The translations under genes were made by a program, and so were the position numbers. Positions 15,015 through 21,665 of a stretch of DNA of 43,737 nucleotides are shown piece by piece. The DNA comes from CAYNCE01 sp964522515 (GTDB lineage: Bacteria; Patescibacteriota; Patescibacteriia; UBA2196). Below the pieces are notes generated by a model. The model was not told where the DNA came from. It did not search any database and saw nothing but the letters and a program-made list of their open reading frames with translations. The stretch is from contig CAZFWC010000005.1 in the NCBI GenBank assembly GCA_964522515.1, forward strand, positions 1-43,737, given 5' to 3'. Every line of letters starts with the position of its first letter. Position 1 is the first letter of the stretch.

Positions 15015-16178
15015 ATGCCTAGAAAAACAACACTACAACCAATTTCTTCGTTTCCCTCATTTAAAAAAATAGCAACTGGATTTATTATTTTAGCAATTAT
15101 TTTGCTTGCTTTTATTGTTTATTTTTCTTTTGCTAAAGCAATAATTATTTTAACAGTTGATGAAGAGCCAAAAACTTTATCTTTTGATTTAACTGTTTCA
15201 GCAACCAGCACAGATACTGATTTAAACGCAGAATTAATTTCAAAAGAGATTGAATTAAATCAAAATTTTGAAGTTCAAAATTTTAAACAAGAACCTGATT
15301 TGGCTGTTGGTCAAATTAAAATTATTAACAAACACACTCAAAATCAAACTTTAATTAAAACAACTAGATTTTTATCTCCGCAAGGAATTTTATTTAGATT
15401 AAAAAACACAATTACTGTTCCTGCAAATAATGAAATTGTCGCAGAAGTTTATGCTGATGAAAAAGGTGAAAAATATAATATTGAACCAACGCGTTTTACA
15501 ATTCCTGGCTTGTCAGAAAGTTTGCAACAGAAAATTTACGCAATTTCAGAAAAATCAATGACTGGTGGAATTAAAAAAATTGGTGTTTTAACTCAAGAAG
15601 ATTTAGATTCTGCTAAACAAAAATTTGAACAAAATTTAAATAAAATAATTAAAGAAAAATTAGAGCCGGCCTTAGCCAATGCTACGGCGGACAGGCAAAA
15701 ATTAGAAAATAAAGTAATTTTAGAAAATTTAATTTTAGCAACTATCTTAGAACAAAAATTTTCAAACAAAGTTGAAGAAGAAATTAGCGGATTTAATTTA
15801 AATGCAAAAGTTCTAGCGCAAACTGTTTTAATTGATTTTGAAGAAATGCTGGAAAAAGCAAAAGAAAACTTTAAAAAAGAAACAACAAGCGGCGAAACAA
15901 TTTTAAGTTGGGACACTGATAATTTTAAATACAAGTTAAAAGATTTTAATAAAGAAAATAATTTAGCAATAATTCAAATTGATTTAACAGCAAAAGTTGC
16001 TGGAAATTTTGATGTTGATAATTTTAAGACAGCTGAAATTGCTGGCTTTGATAAAAAGGGAATTGAATATTATTTTTCACAATTTCCAGGAATTAAAAAT
16101 ATTGAAATTAAATTTTCGCCTTTTTGGGTTAAAAGCGCACCAGCTTTATCTGATAGAATTAAGATTGAAATAAAATAG
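15015..16178 (+). CDS. Membrane-anchored extracellular protein, baseplate J-like domain possible
   Basis: 387 residues from the ATG at 15015. A TTG at 14976 would add 13 residues translated from A/T-rich repeat-like sequence. One hydrophobic helix near residues 18-42 (IATGFIILAIILLAFIVYF) anchors a large outer domain rich in beta strands. The segment VGQIKIINKHTQNQTL ... FRLKNTITVPANNEIVAEVYADEKG ... YNIEPTRFTIPGL resembles baseplate J-like and related proteins annotated in CPR genomes. That is recall, not proof. ANATADRQ around residue 221 is translated from a dispersed repeat (15665-15696). Confidence 0.6.
   Translation: MPRKTTLQPISSFPSFKKIATGFIILAIILLAFIVYFSFAKAIIILTVDEEPKTLSFDLTVSATSTDTDLNAELISKEIELNQNFEVQNFKQEPDLAVGQIKIINKHTQNQTLIKTTRFLSPQGILFRLKNTITVPANNEIVAEVYADEKGEKYNIEPTRFTIPGLSESLQQKIYAISEKSMTGGIKKIGVLTQEDLDSAKQKFEQNLNKIIKEKLEPALANATADRQKLENKVILENLILATILEQKFSNKVEEEISGFNLNAKVLAQTVLIDFEEMLEKAKENFKKETTSGETILSWDTDNFKYKLKDFNKENNLAIIQIDLTAKVAGNFDVDNFKTAEIAGFDKKGIEYYFSQFPGIKNIEIKFSPFWVKSAPALSDRIKIEIK
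15665..15696. repeat. GC-rich dispersed repeat inside the 15015 gene
   Basis: GCCGGCCTTAGCCAATGCTA followed by CGGCGGACAGGC: the family core in inverse orientation, read in frame as ANATADRQ. Confidence 0.75.
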
Positions 16179-16330
16179 TCGCTCACCCGCCTTCGCCCCT
16201 AACAACTCTACTGGACTACAGAGCCTGTCCGCCTTAGCTTTAGCGAAGGAGGAGGCAAGCTTCTCGTTTTACTCAAAAGTTTATCCGCCGTAGCGACAAA
16301 ATGGTCGCTAGAGAGCGAAGGCGGAAAACA
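16178..16330. repeat. Cluster of GC-rich dispersed repeats, intergenic
   Basis: At least three family pieces lie in a row: a half element at 16179-16200 (CACCCGCCTTCGCCCC), a near-complete unit at 16224-16255 (CCTGTCCGCCTTAGCTTTAG then CGAAGGAGGAGGC) and a long unit at 16280-16325 with arms TCCGCC/GGCGGA and an inner TAGCGAC/GTCGCTA stem. No ORF crosses it. Confidence 0.8.
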
Positions 16331-16370
16331 ACAATTGAAGTTAAATAAATTACCCAGCTAACTAAAAAAT

Positions 16371-16487
16371 ATGACAACTACAACACTTAATACTATTTTA
16401 TTTATTTTTGGAATGCTGTTAGCAGTTTTTGTTATGTTTTATACTTGGCACGAACCTAAAAAAAATACTCACAAAAAATTTAATTAG
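16371..16487 (+). CDS. 38-residue single-helix membrane peptide
   Basis: The ATG at 16371 opens a 38-codon frame: a polar MTTTTLNT start, one hydrophobic helix (ILFIFGMLLAVFVMFYTW), then a basic tail EPKKNTHKKFN and TAG. The arrangement (helix, then positive cytoplasmic or ribosome-facing tail) is that of a real small membrane protein. It ends 8 nt before thrS, on the same strand, so it would be co-transcribed. I do not recognise it. Confidence 0.5.
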   Translation: MTTTTLNTILFIFGMLLAVFVMFYTWHEPKKNTHKKFN

Positions 16488-16495
16488 TTTTAAAT

Positions 16496-18310
16496 ATGCC
16501 AAACTCAAATCCAAATCTAAAATCTCTCCGTCATTCTTGCGAACACATTTTAATGCAAGCAATGTTAAAATTGTATCCAGAATTAAAAATGGCAATGGGT
16601 CCAGCTACTGATGATGGTTTTTATTTTGATTTTGATCTTAAAGAAAAAATTAGTGTAGACGATTTTCCAAAAATTGAAAAAGAAATGCAAAAAATAATTA
16701 ACGCGGATTTGCAAATTACAAAACAAGAAATTTCTGTTTTAAAAGCCAGAGAATTATTTAAAAATAATCCTTACAAAAAAGAGTGGTTAGACGAAATTGA
16801 AAGCAGAGGTGAGAAAGTAACTGTTTACTGCACTGGAAAAACACAAGAGCCTGCCCGCCATAGCGATAAATGGCTGTTGGAGAGCGGCGGCGGGGTAGGC
16901 TCGTTTATAGATATTTGCGCTGGTCCGCATATTAAATCAACTGGAAAAATTGGCGCTTTTAAACTTACAAAATTAGCAGGAGCTTACTGGCGTGGAAATG
17001 AAAAAAATAAAATGCTAACAAGAATTTACGGAACTGCTTTTGCTAAAAAATCAGAATTAAAAGAATATTTAAATCTTTTAGAACAAGCTGAAAAAAGAGA
17101 TCATCGCAAAATTGGCGCTGAACAAGAACTTTTTATGATTGATGAAACAGTTGGCAAGGGTTTAGTTTTGTGGCTACCAAACGGCGCAATTTTAAAACAA
17201 CAAATGGAAAATTTCGTTTTAAATGAATATCAAAAACGCGGTTACAAATTAGTTTGTACTCCCCACATCGCGTCTTACAAACTTTTCGAACAATCTGGAC
17301 ATTTAAATTTTTACAAAGACGGAATGTATTCTCCAATGAATATTGAAGGCGAAGATTATTATATAAAACCAATGAACTGTCCTTTTCACATAAAAATTTA
17401 CAATCACAAACCAAAAAGTTACCGTGATTTGCCTGTTCGTTACACAGAACTTGGAACTGTTTATCGTTACGAAAAATCTGGCACATTACAAGGTCTTTCT
17501 CGCGTTCGTGGTTTTACTCAAGATGACGCACACATAATTTGCGCGCCTGAACAACTAACAGACGAACTTGTTAAAGTAATTGATTTAACTAAATTTATTT
17601 TAAACACTTTTGGTTTTAAAAAAATTAAAATTTATTTAAGTGTTCGCGGTAAAAAAGACAAGGACAAATATTTAGGCAGTGATAAAGCTTGGGACCAAGC
17701 TGAAGCTGGACTTAAAAAAGCATTAGAAATTTCTAACTGGGATTTTGAAACAGAAGAAGGCGAAGCTGTTTTTTACGGACCAAAAATTGATGTAAAAGCA
17801 TTTGACTCAATTGGTCGCGAGTGGCAAATTTCGACTTTACAACTTGATTTTAATTTAGCTGAAAAATTTAATATGGCTTACATTGATAAAGACGGAGACA
17901 AAAAACAACCCTTTATGTTGCACCGCGCTTTACTTGGATCAACTGAAAGATTTATGAGTTTGCTTATTGAACACTACGCTGGAGCATTTCCTCTTTGGCT
18001 CTCCCCTGTTCAAATTGTAATTATTTCTGTTGGAGAAACACATCAAAAACATTGTCAAAAGTTAGCTGATGAACTTAAAGAACAAAATTTTCGCGTTGAA
18101 GTTTGGGATGAAAACGAAACAGTTGGAAATAAAATTCGTAAAGCAATTCAACAAAAAATTCCATATATGTTAGTGATTGGTGATAAAGAAATTAATTCTA
18201 ACAACTTACACATTCGTAAACGCAATGATAAAAATATAATTGAAATAAAAAAACAAGAATTTTTTGATAAAATTAAAAATTTGATTGACAAAAAATCACA
18301 GGAATTGTAA
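16496..18310 (+). CDS. thrS: Threonyl-tRNA synthetase (no TGS domain, repeat insertion in editing domain)
   Basis: Charges tRNA-Thr, whose gene is at 28.1 kb. The 604 residues begin directly with the editing domain: HSCEHILMQA gives the HxxxH zinc/editing motif, and ICAGPH gives the CxGxH counterpart. The N-terminal TGS domain of longer ThrRS is absent. The class II core follows: PMNCPFHIKIY, the motif 2 region YRYEKSGTLQGLSRVRGF, and motif 3 HRALLGSTERFMSLLIEH, then the anticodon-binding domain (SPVQIVIISVGE). About 19 residues (EPARHSDKWLLESGGGVGS), translated from a GC-rich repeat at 16847-16903, sit just before the CAGPH motif. Confidence 0.95.
   Translation: MPNSNPNLKSLRHSCEHILMQAMLKLYPELKMAMGPATDDGFYFDFDLKEKISVDDFPKIEKEMQKIINADLQITKQEISVLKARELFKNNPYKKEWLDEIESRGEKVTVYCTGKTQEPARHSDKWLLESGGGVGSFIDICAGPHIKSTGKIGAFKLTKLAGAYWRGNEKNKMLTRIYGTAFAKKSELKEYLNLLEQAEKRDHRKIGAEQELFMIDETVGKGLVLWLPNGAILKQQMENFVLNEYQKRGYKLVCTPHIASYKLFEQSGHLNFYKDGMYSPMNIEGEDYYIKPMNCPFHIKIYNHKPKSYRDLPVRYTELGTVYRYEKSGTLQGLSRVRGFTQDDAHIICAPEQLTDELVKVIDLTKFILNTFGFKKIKIYLSVRGKKDKDKYLGSDKAWDQAEAGLKKALEISNWDFETEEGEAVFYGPKIDVKAFDSIGREWQISTLQLDFNLAEKFNMAYIDKDGDKKQPFMLHRALLGSTERFMSLLIEHYAGAFPLWLSPVQIVIISVGETHQKHCQKLADELKEQNFRVEVWDENETVGNKIRKAIQQKIPYMLVIGDKEINSNNLHIRKRNDKNIIEIKKQEFFDKIKNLIDKKSQEL
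16847..16903. repeat. GC-rich dispersed repeat inside thrS
   Basis: Outer arms GAGCCT (16847-16852) and AGGCTC (16898-16903), inner CCGCC/GGCGG and TAGCGAT-like stem. It is read in frame, close to the editing-site CxGxH motif. Confidence 0.8.
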
Positions 18311-18319
18311 AATAAAAAA

Positions 18320-19170
18320 ATGACTAAACAAAATATTATTTTAAACGCGCAAACTAGAGATTTAACTGGTAAAAAAGTATCTGCTCTTAGAGAAGATAAA
18401 AAAATACCAGCTGTTTTGTACGGACACAAAATTAAAAATCATAATTTAGTTTTAGATTGTGGTGATTTTGAAAAACTTTTTAATAAAATTTCTGAATCAG
18501 ATTTAGTTGATTTAAAAATTAATAACAAAAAAACTGTAAAAGTTTTAATTCAAGAAACACAACGAAACCCAATCACAAATAATTTTTTACATATTGATTT
18601 TTATCAAGTAAAAATGGATGAAAAAATTAAAACTGAAATTGAGCTTGAATTTGTTAATGAATCTCCTGCTGTAAAAGATTTAAATGGAGTTTTAATTAAA
18701 GCATTAGATCATATTGAAATTGAATGTCTACCTGGTGATTTAATTTCTAAAATTCAAATTGATTTGTCGACTTTAAAAACTTTTGATGATATAATTAGAG
18801 TAAATGATTTAAATATTTCAGAAAAAATTAAAATTTTAACAAACAAAGAAACAATAATTGCTTTAGTTGAAGAACAGAAAGAAGAAGAAAAACCAATCGA
18901 AGAAAATGAGACAGAAGGTGAAAAAGAAACTAGCGAGGAAAAAGATAAAGACAAAANNNNNNNNNNNNNNNNNNNNNNNNNNNNNNNNNNNNNNNNNNNN
19001 NNNNNNNNNNNNNNNNNNNNNNNNNNNNNNNNNNNNNNNNNNNNNNNNNNNNNNNNGAAAATGAGACAGAAGGTGAAAAAGAAACTAGCGAGGAAAAAGA
19101 TAAAGACAAAAAAAGTGAACAGTCACCAGTTAGCAGTGATCAGGTTGATAAAAAAGAATCTGACAAATAA
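18320..19170 (+). CDS. rplY: Ribosomal protein bL25 (general stress/CTC family), interrupted by an assembly gap
   Basis: Binds 5S rRNA in the large subunit. The N-terminal L25 domain is visible (NAQTRDLTGKKVSALREDKKIPAVLYG ... RNPITNNFLHIDFYQV), then the CTC beta domain (IELEFVNESPAVKDLNGVL ... CLPGDLISKIQIDLSTL) and an acidic Glu/Lys-rich tail. A 100-N gap breaks the tail. The 55 bases before it (18902-18956) equal the 55 bases after it (19057-19111). Removing the gap and one copy gives an uninterrupted 231-codon frame ending in TAA at 19168-19170. Reading straight through the Ns shifts the frame and gives a false basic C-terminus. It lies 9 nt after thrS. Confidence 0.92.
18957..19056. other. 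Assembly gap (100 N) with duplicated 55-bp flanks
   Basis: Exactly 100 Ns. 18902-18956 and 19057-19111 are identical, so the two contigs overlap and the gap is not real sequence. Confidence 0.95.
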
Positions 19171-19208
19171 AATTAGCATTATTAGCAAATATTCGCAAAA
19201 TTAGCATC
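19171..19208. repeat. TTAGCA/ATTCGCA short repeats
   Basis: Alternating units ATTAGCA, ATTAGCA, ATATTCGCA, ATTAGCA between the bL25 and pilin genes. A similar patch (ATATTCGCA, ATTATTAGCA, ATTCGCA) precedes the flippase at 21622-21660. Confidence 0.5.
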
Positions 19209-19232
19209 TTTAAAAAAACTAATTTAAAAAAT

Positions 19233-19682
19233 ATGTTATTTAACAAAAACAAAAAAGGATTTACTCTTATCGAATTATTAGTTGTTGTCGCAATTATTGG
19301 TCTTTTAGCTTCTTTAGCAATGGTTGCATTACAAAATGCAAAAGAAAGTTCGCGCGACACACGGCGTAAAGGAGATTTAAAACAAATTTCTACTGCTTTA
19401 AATTTATATTTATCAGGAGATGGAAATGGAAGATATCCTGTTCAAAATGCTTGGGCACATTTTGAAGACAGTTCGCTTTCCTCTCTTGTAACTAGTGAAT
19501 TGCTAGTTGAATTACCATCAGATCCACTTGCAAGCCAAGGATATTATTTGGATTATAAAAGTGACGGAACAGGTTACAAAATTATGGGACAATTGGAAAA
19601 AGATACTGAATTAATGGAAAATGACGGCGGAAATGATAATAATAAATACGAACTTTTTACTCCTGACTTTCAAGCTGAATAA
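19233..19682 (+). CDS. Type IV pilin-like prepilin (GspG/PilA type)
   Basis: Exported filament subunit. The short basic leader LFNKNKKG is followed by the prepilin peptidase site G^FTLIELLVVVAIIGLLASLA, whose Glu at +5 is present. Then comes the typical NAKESSRDTRRKGDLKQISTALNLYL segment of small major pseudopilins and a globular end of about 90 residues. 149 residues is the usual size. It is followed 26 nt later by a second pilin-like gene. CPR cells commonly carry type IV pili for attachment and DNA uptake. The assembly genes are not in this window. Confidence 0.9.
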   Translation: MLFNKNKKGFTLIELLVVVAIIGLLASLAMVALQNAKESSRDTRRKGDLKQISTALNLYLSGDGNGRYPVQNAWAHFEDSSLSSLVTSELLVELPSDPLASQGYYLDYKSDGTGYKIMGQLEKDTELMENDGGNDNNKYELFTPDFQAE

Positions 19683-19708
19683 TTAAATTTTTAAAAACAA
19701 AAATAAAA

Positions 19709-20221
19709 ATGAAATTTGTTCAACAAAAAACAGCTAATTTAAAAATGCAACGAGTTTTTAATTTAAGTTTGATTTTATTTTTAATTATTTTATCTTTTAT
19801 TTATTTTGACTTTATTCGCAGTAAAATTAGAGATGTTAAACGCAAAGCTGATATTAGACAATTGCAAACTGCTTTAAGTATTTATCAATCTAATTTTAAT
19901 GAATTTCCAAATGTAAATGATTTTGATTTTCAAGATTGGGACACAACTTTTGAACCACTAAACCAAGAATTTAGTTTTATAAATATTTTAGAAAAAGAAA
20001 ATATTATAGATCAACCTGTTAAAGATCCAATTAATTCAGCTAGATTTTATTATCGTTACAAAAAATTTCCAGCTAACAGTTTTGGTTGCGAACAGCCATT
20101 TTATATTTTACAAATTATGAATTTTGAAAATGAAATTAAAGACCACGGCTGGGGAAAATGTCCAGAAAGAAATTTTATTAATGAAGCTCCAAACGGTTTC
20201 ACCATTCAAATTTTTGAGTAA
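19709..20221 (+). CDS. Pseudopilin-like protein lacking the prepilin cleavage motif
   Basis: 170 residues, next to the pilin gene. An N-terminal hydrophobic helix (VFNLSLILFLIILSFIYFDF) is followed by RSKIRDVKRKADIRQLQTALSIYQSNFNEFP, which aligns by eye with the SRDTRRKGDLKQISTALNLYL region of the preceding pilin. There is no G^FTLxE cleavage site, so it may stay as an uncleaved anchored protein, for example a minor subunit or assembly factor. The globular part has two cysteines (FGCEQP, WGKCPE), which could form a disulfide. The name rests on the shared segment and on the neighbourhood. Confidence 0.6.
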   Translation: MKFVQQKTANLKMQRVFNLSLILFLIILSFIYFDFIRSKIRDVKRKADIRQLQTALSIYQSNFNEFPNVNDFDFQDWDTTFEPLNQEFSFINILEKENIIDQPVKDPINSARFYYRYKKFPANSFGCEQPFYILQIMNFENEIKDHGWGKCPERNFINEAPNGFTIQIFE

Positions 20222-20227
20222 TAAAAA

Positions 20228-21298
20228 ATGCAAATAAATAAAAAATTAAAAAATAGCAAAATAATTTTATCCAGTATTATAATCCTGGTTTTTTTGTTTA
20301 TAATTAGTTTTTATTTTTATTATACAAATACCATAAATTATATTGAAAATAATTTTAATTTAAATAATAAAAATATTCAAACTGATTGTAAATTTGTAAA
20401 AAAAATTAATGGGATTTGTGTTAATAAAAATCAACAAAATATTTGGCCAGTGGCTTTAATGATTGACAACCATCCTGACGCGTGGCCACAATTTGGTTTA
20501 AATCAAGCAGAATTAGTTTACAGCGCTTTAGTGGAAGGTGGCGCCACAAGATTAATGGCAATTTTTACAAACAACAAAAGTGTTGCTAAAATTGGTCCAG
20601 TGCGAAGCGCCCGACCCTACTATTTAACTTGGGCAAAAGAGTTAAATTCTCTTTACGCTCACTCTGGTGGCTCTCCAGAAGCTTTGAAAAAAATTAAAAA
20701 CTGGGAAATTATTAATTTGGAAGAAATTACATCTTACGGTCATCTTTATTTTTGGCGCGATAAAAATAGATTTAGTCCACACAATCTTTTTACTTCAAAT
20801 GAAAGATTAAAATTAGCGCGTGAAGATTGGGAGCTGGCTGACAAAATTCCAAATTATCAATCTTGGAAATTTAGTAAAAATCAAAAAATATCTAATGAAA
20901 AAATATCAGAAATTAATATTAATTATTCACCCGGAGTTTTGTTTGATGTTAAATATAAATACAACACAACAACAAATTCATATTTAAGATTTCAAAATAA
21001 CGCGCCACAAATTGATGCTTTAAACAACACGCAAATTTCAACAACAAATTTAATTGTTCAATTTGTTCCAAAAGAAAAACATCTTGATTCAGAAGACAGA
21101 TTACAAATTGAAACAATCGGTTCTGGTAAAGCTTGGATATTTTTTAATAATCAAATTATAAAAGGCGCTTGGCAAAAAAATAGCTTGACTGACAGGACTA
21201 TTTTCTATAATGACTCTAACCAAGAAATTACTTTTTTACCGGGGAATATTTGGGTTGAAATTATGCCAGAGAATAGGGATGTTGAAATTTTAGAATAA
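20228..21298 (+). CDS. DUF3048 (YerB-like) membrane-anchored protein
   Basis: 356 residues with an N-terminal anchor helix (IILSSIIILVFLFIISFYFYY) and an outer domain of the DUF3048 type: WPVALMIDNHPDAWPQFGLNQAELVYSALVEGGATRLMAIF, then KIGPVRSARPYYLTWAKELN and the AHSGGSPEAL segment, with a C-terminal strand-rich lobe (GSGKAWIFFNNQIIKGAW). Family members include B. subtilis YerB. Their biochemical role is unknown. It follows the pseudopilin gene by 6 nt and is probably in the same operon, so a surface or pilus-related job is possible but unproven. Confidence 0.85.
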   Translation: MQINKKLKNSKIILSSIIILVFLFIISFYFYYTNTINYIENNFNLNNKNIQTDCKFVKKINGICVNKNQQNIWPVALMIDNHPDAWPQFGLNQAELVYSALVEGGATRLMAIFTNNKSVAKIGPVRSARPYYLTWAKELNSLYAHSGGSPEALKKIKNWEIINLEEITSYGHLYFWRDKNRFSPHNLFTSNERLKLAREDWELADKIPNYQSWKFSKNQKISNEKISEININYSPGVLFDVKYKYNTTTNSYLRFQNNAPQIDALNNTQISTTNLIVQFVPKEKHLDSEDRLQIETIGSGKAWIFFNNQIIKGAWQKNSLTDRTIFYNDSNQEITFLPGNIWVEIMPENRDVEILE

Positions 21299-21319
21299 AA
21301 ACTTATCCACAGATTTGAA

Positions 21320-21348
21320 TTGACAAAAAAAATTATTATTGTTATATT
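21320..21348 (+). promoter_or_regulatory. Promoter of small RNA unit A
   Basis: TTGACA (21320-21325), 17-nt spacer, TATATT (21343-21348). The predicted start is near 21355, exactly where the long complementary segment begins. Confidence 0.75.
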
Positions 21349-21354
21349 GAATTC

Positions 21355-21428
21355 AATGTCAGGTGCAAATTCTATTTGGACCCCAAAAAAGAAAAATCTA
21401 AATAAAATTTAGGTTTTTCTTTTTTTGA
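21355..21428 (+). ncRNA. Small RNA unit A: antisense segment plus terminator hairpin
   Basis: A predicted transcript of about 74 nt between a good promoter and a 19-bp terminator-type hairpin (21385-21403 with 21407-21425, one G-U, AAA loop, U-rich 3' side). Its first 19 nt (21355-21373) can pair without interruption with 21487-21505 of the tRNA-like unit downstream; 17 pairs are Watson-Crick and two are G-U. The same segment contains a leaderless 18-codon frame (21356-21412, MSGANSIWTPKKKNLNKI), which could be chance or a leader peptide. I know no RNA family like this. Confidence 0.5.
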
Positions 21429-21453
21429 TAATTTTTAATAATAAATGTATAAT
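21425..21453 (+). promoter_or_regulatory. Promoter of the tRNA-like unit B
   Basis: TTGATA (21425-21430), 17-nt spacer, TATAAT (21448-21453). The start 7 nt downstream is the first G of the acceptor stem (21460). Confidence 0.75.
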
Positions 21454-21459
21454 TCAAAT

Positions 21460-21538
21460 GGAGTCAAATGGGCCACTTCTAGGTGAAGAGTTTGTACCTG
21501 ACATTCAAACCTGAGGGGTTCGAATCCCCTTGGCTCCA
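21460..21538 (+). ncRNA. tRNA-like RNA with normal acceptor and T-arm but abnormal core
   Basis: The acceptor stem GGAGTCA (21460-21466) pairs with TGGCTCC (21531-21537) with one G-U, and A is at the discriminator. The T-arm AGGGG-TTCGAAT-CCCCT (21514-21530) is canonical. The rest is not: a CTTC/GAAG hairpin with a 5-nt loop (21476-21488) starts 9 nt after the acceptor. The central stem GTTTG/CAAAC (21490-21494 with 21506-21510) carries an 11-nt loop instead of 7, with no valid U33-anticodon arrangement, and only 3 nt separate it from the T-arm. CCA is not encoded. The central loop is the target of unit A. It could be a degenerate tRNA, a tmRNA-like fragment or a new tRNA-like RNA. Confidence 0.55.
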
Positions 21539-21665
21539 ATTTTTATTTTACACACTAGAAACTACTTTATAAAAAATTAGAAAGGTTTATTTTTGTGATA
21601 AAATAAAAAAGCCAGCCCAGATATTAGAAATATTCGCACATTATTAGCACTATTCGCAATTAACT

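Noticed and set aside
18902..19111. Tandem duplication in the bL25 tail
   Set aside because: The duplicated 55 bp flank an N gap exactly, and the same length flanks the second gap. This is contig overlap.
21460..21538. Calling unit B an ordinary tRNA
   Set aside because: Central loop is 11 nt, no U33-anticodon frame pairs properly, the D-region is too long and the variable region too short. Only acceptor and T-arm are normal.
21355..21540. tmRNA (ssrA)
   Set aside because: No tag ORF ending in Ala-Ala, no GG-UUCGAC-like D-loop after the acceptor, and the acceptor halves enclose only about 60 nt.
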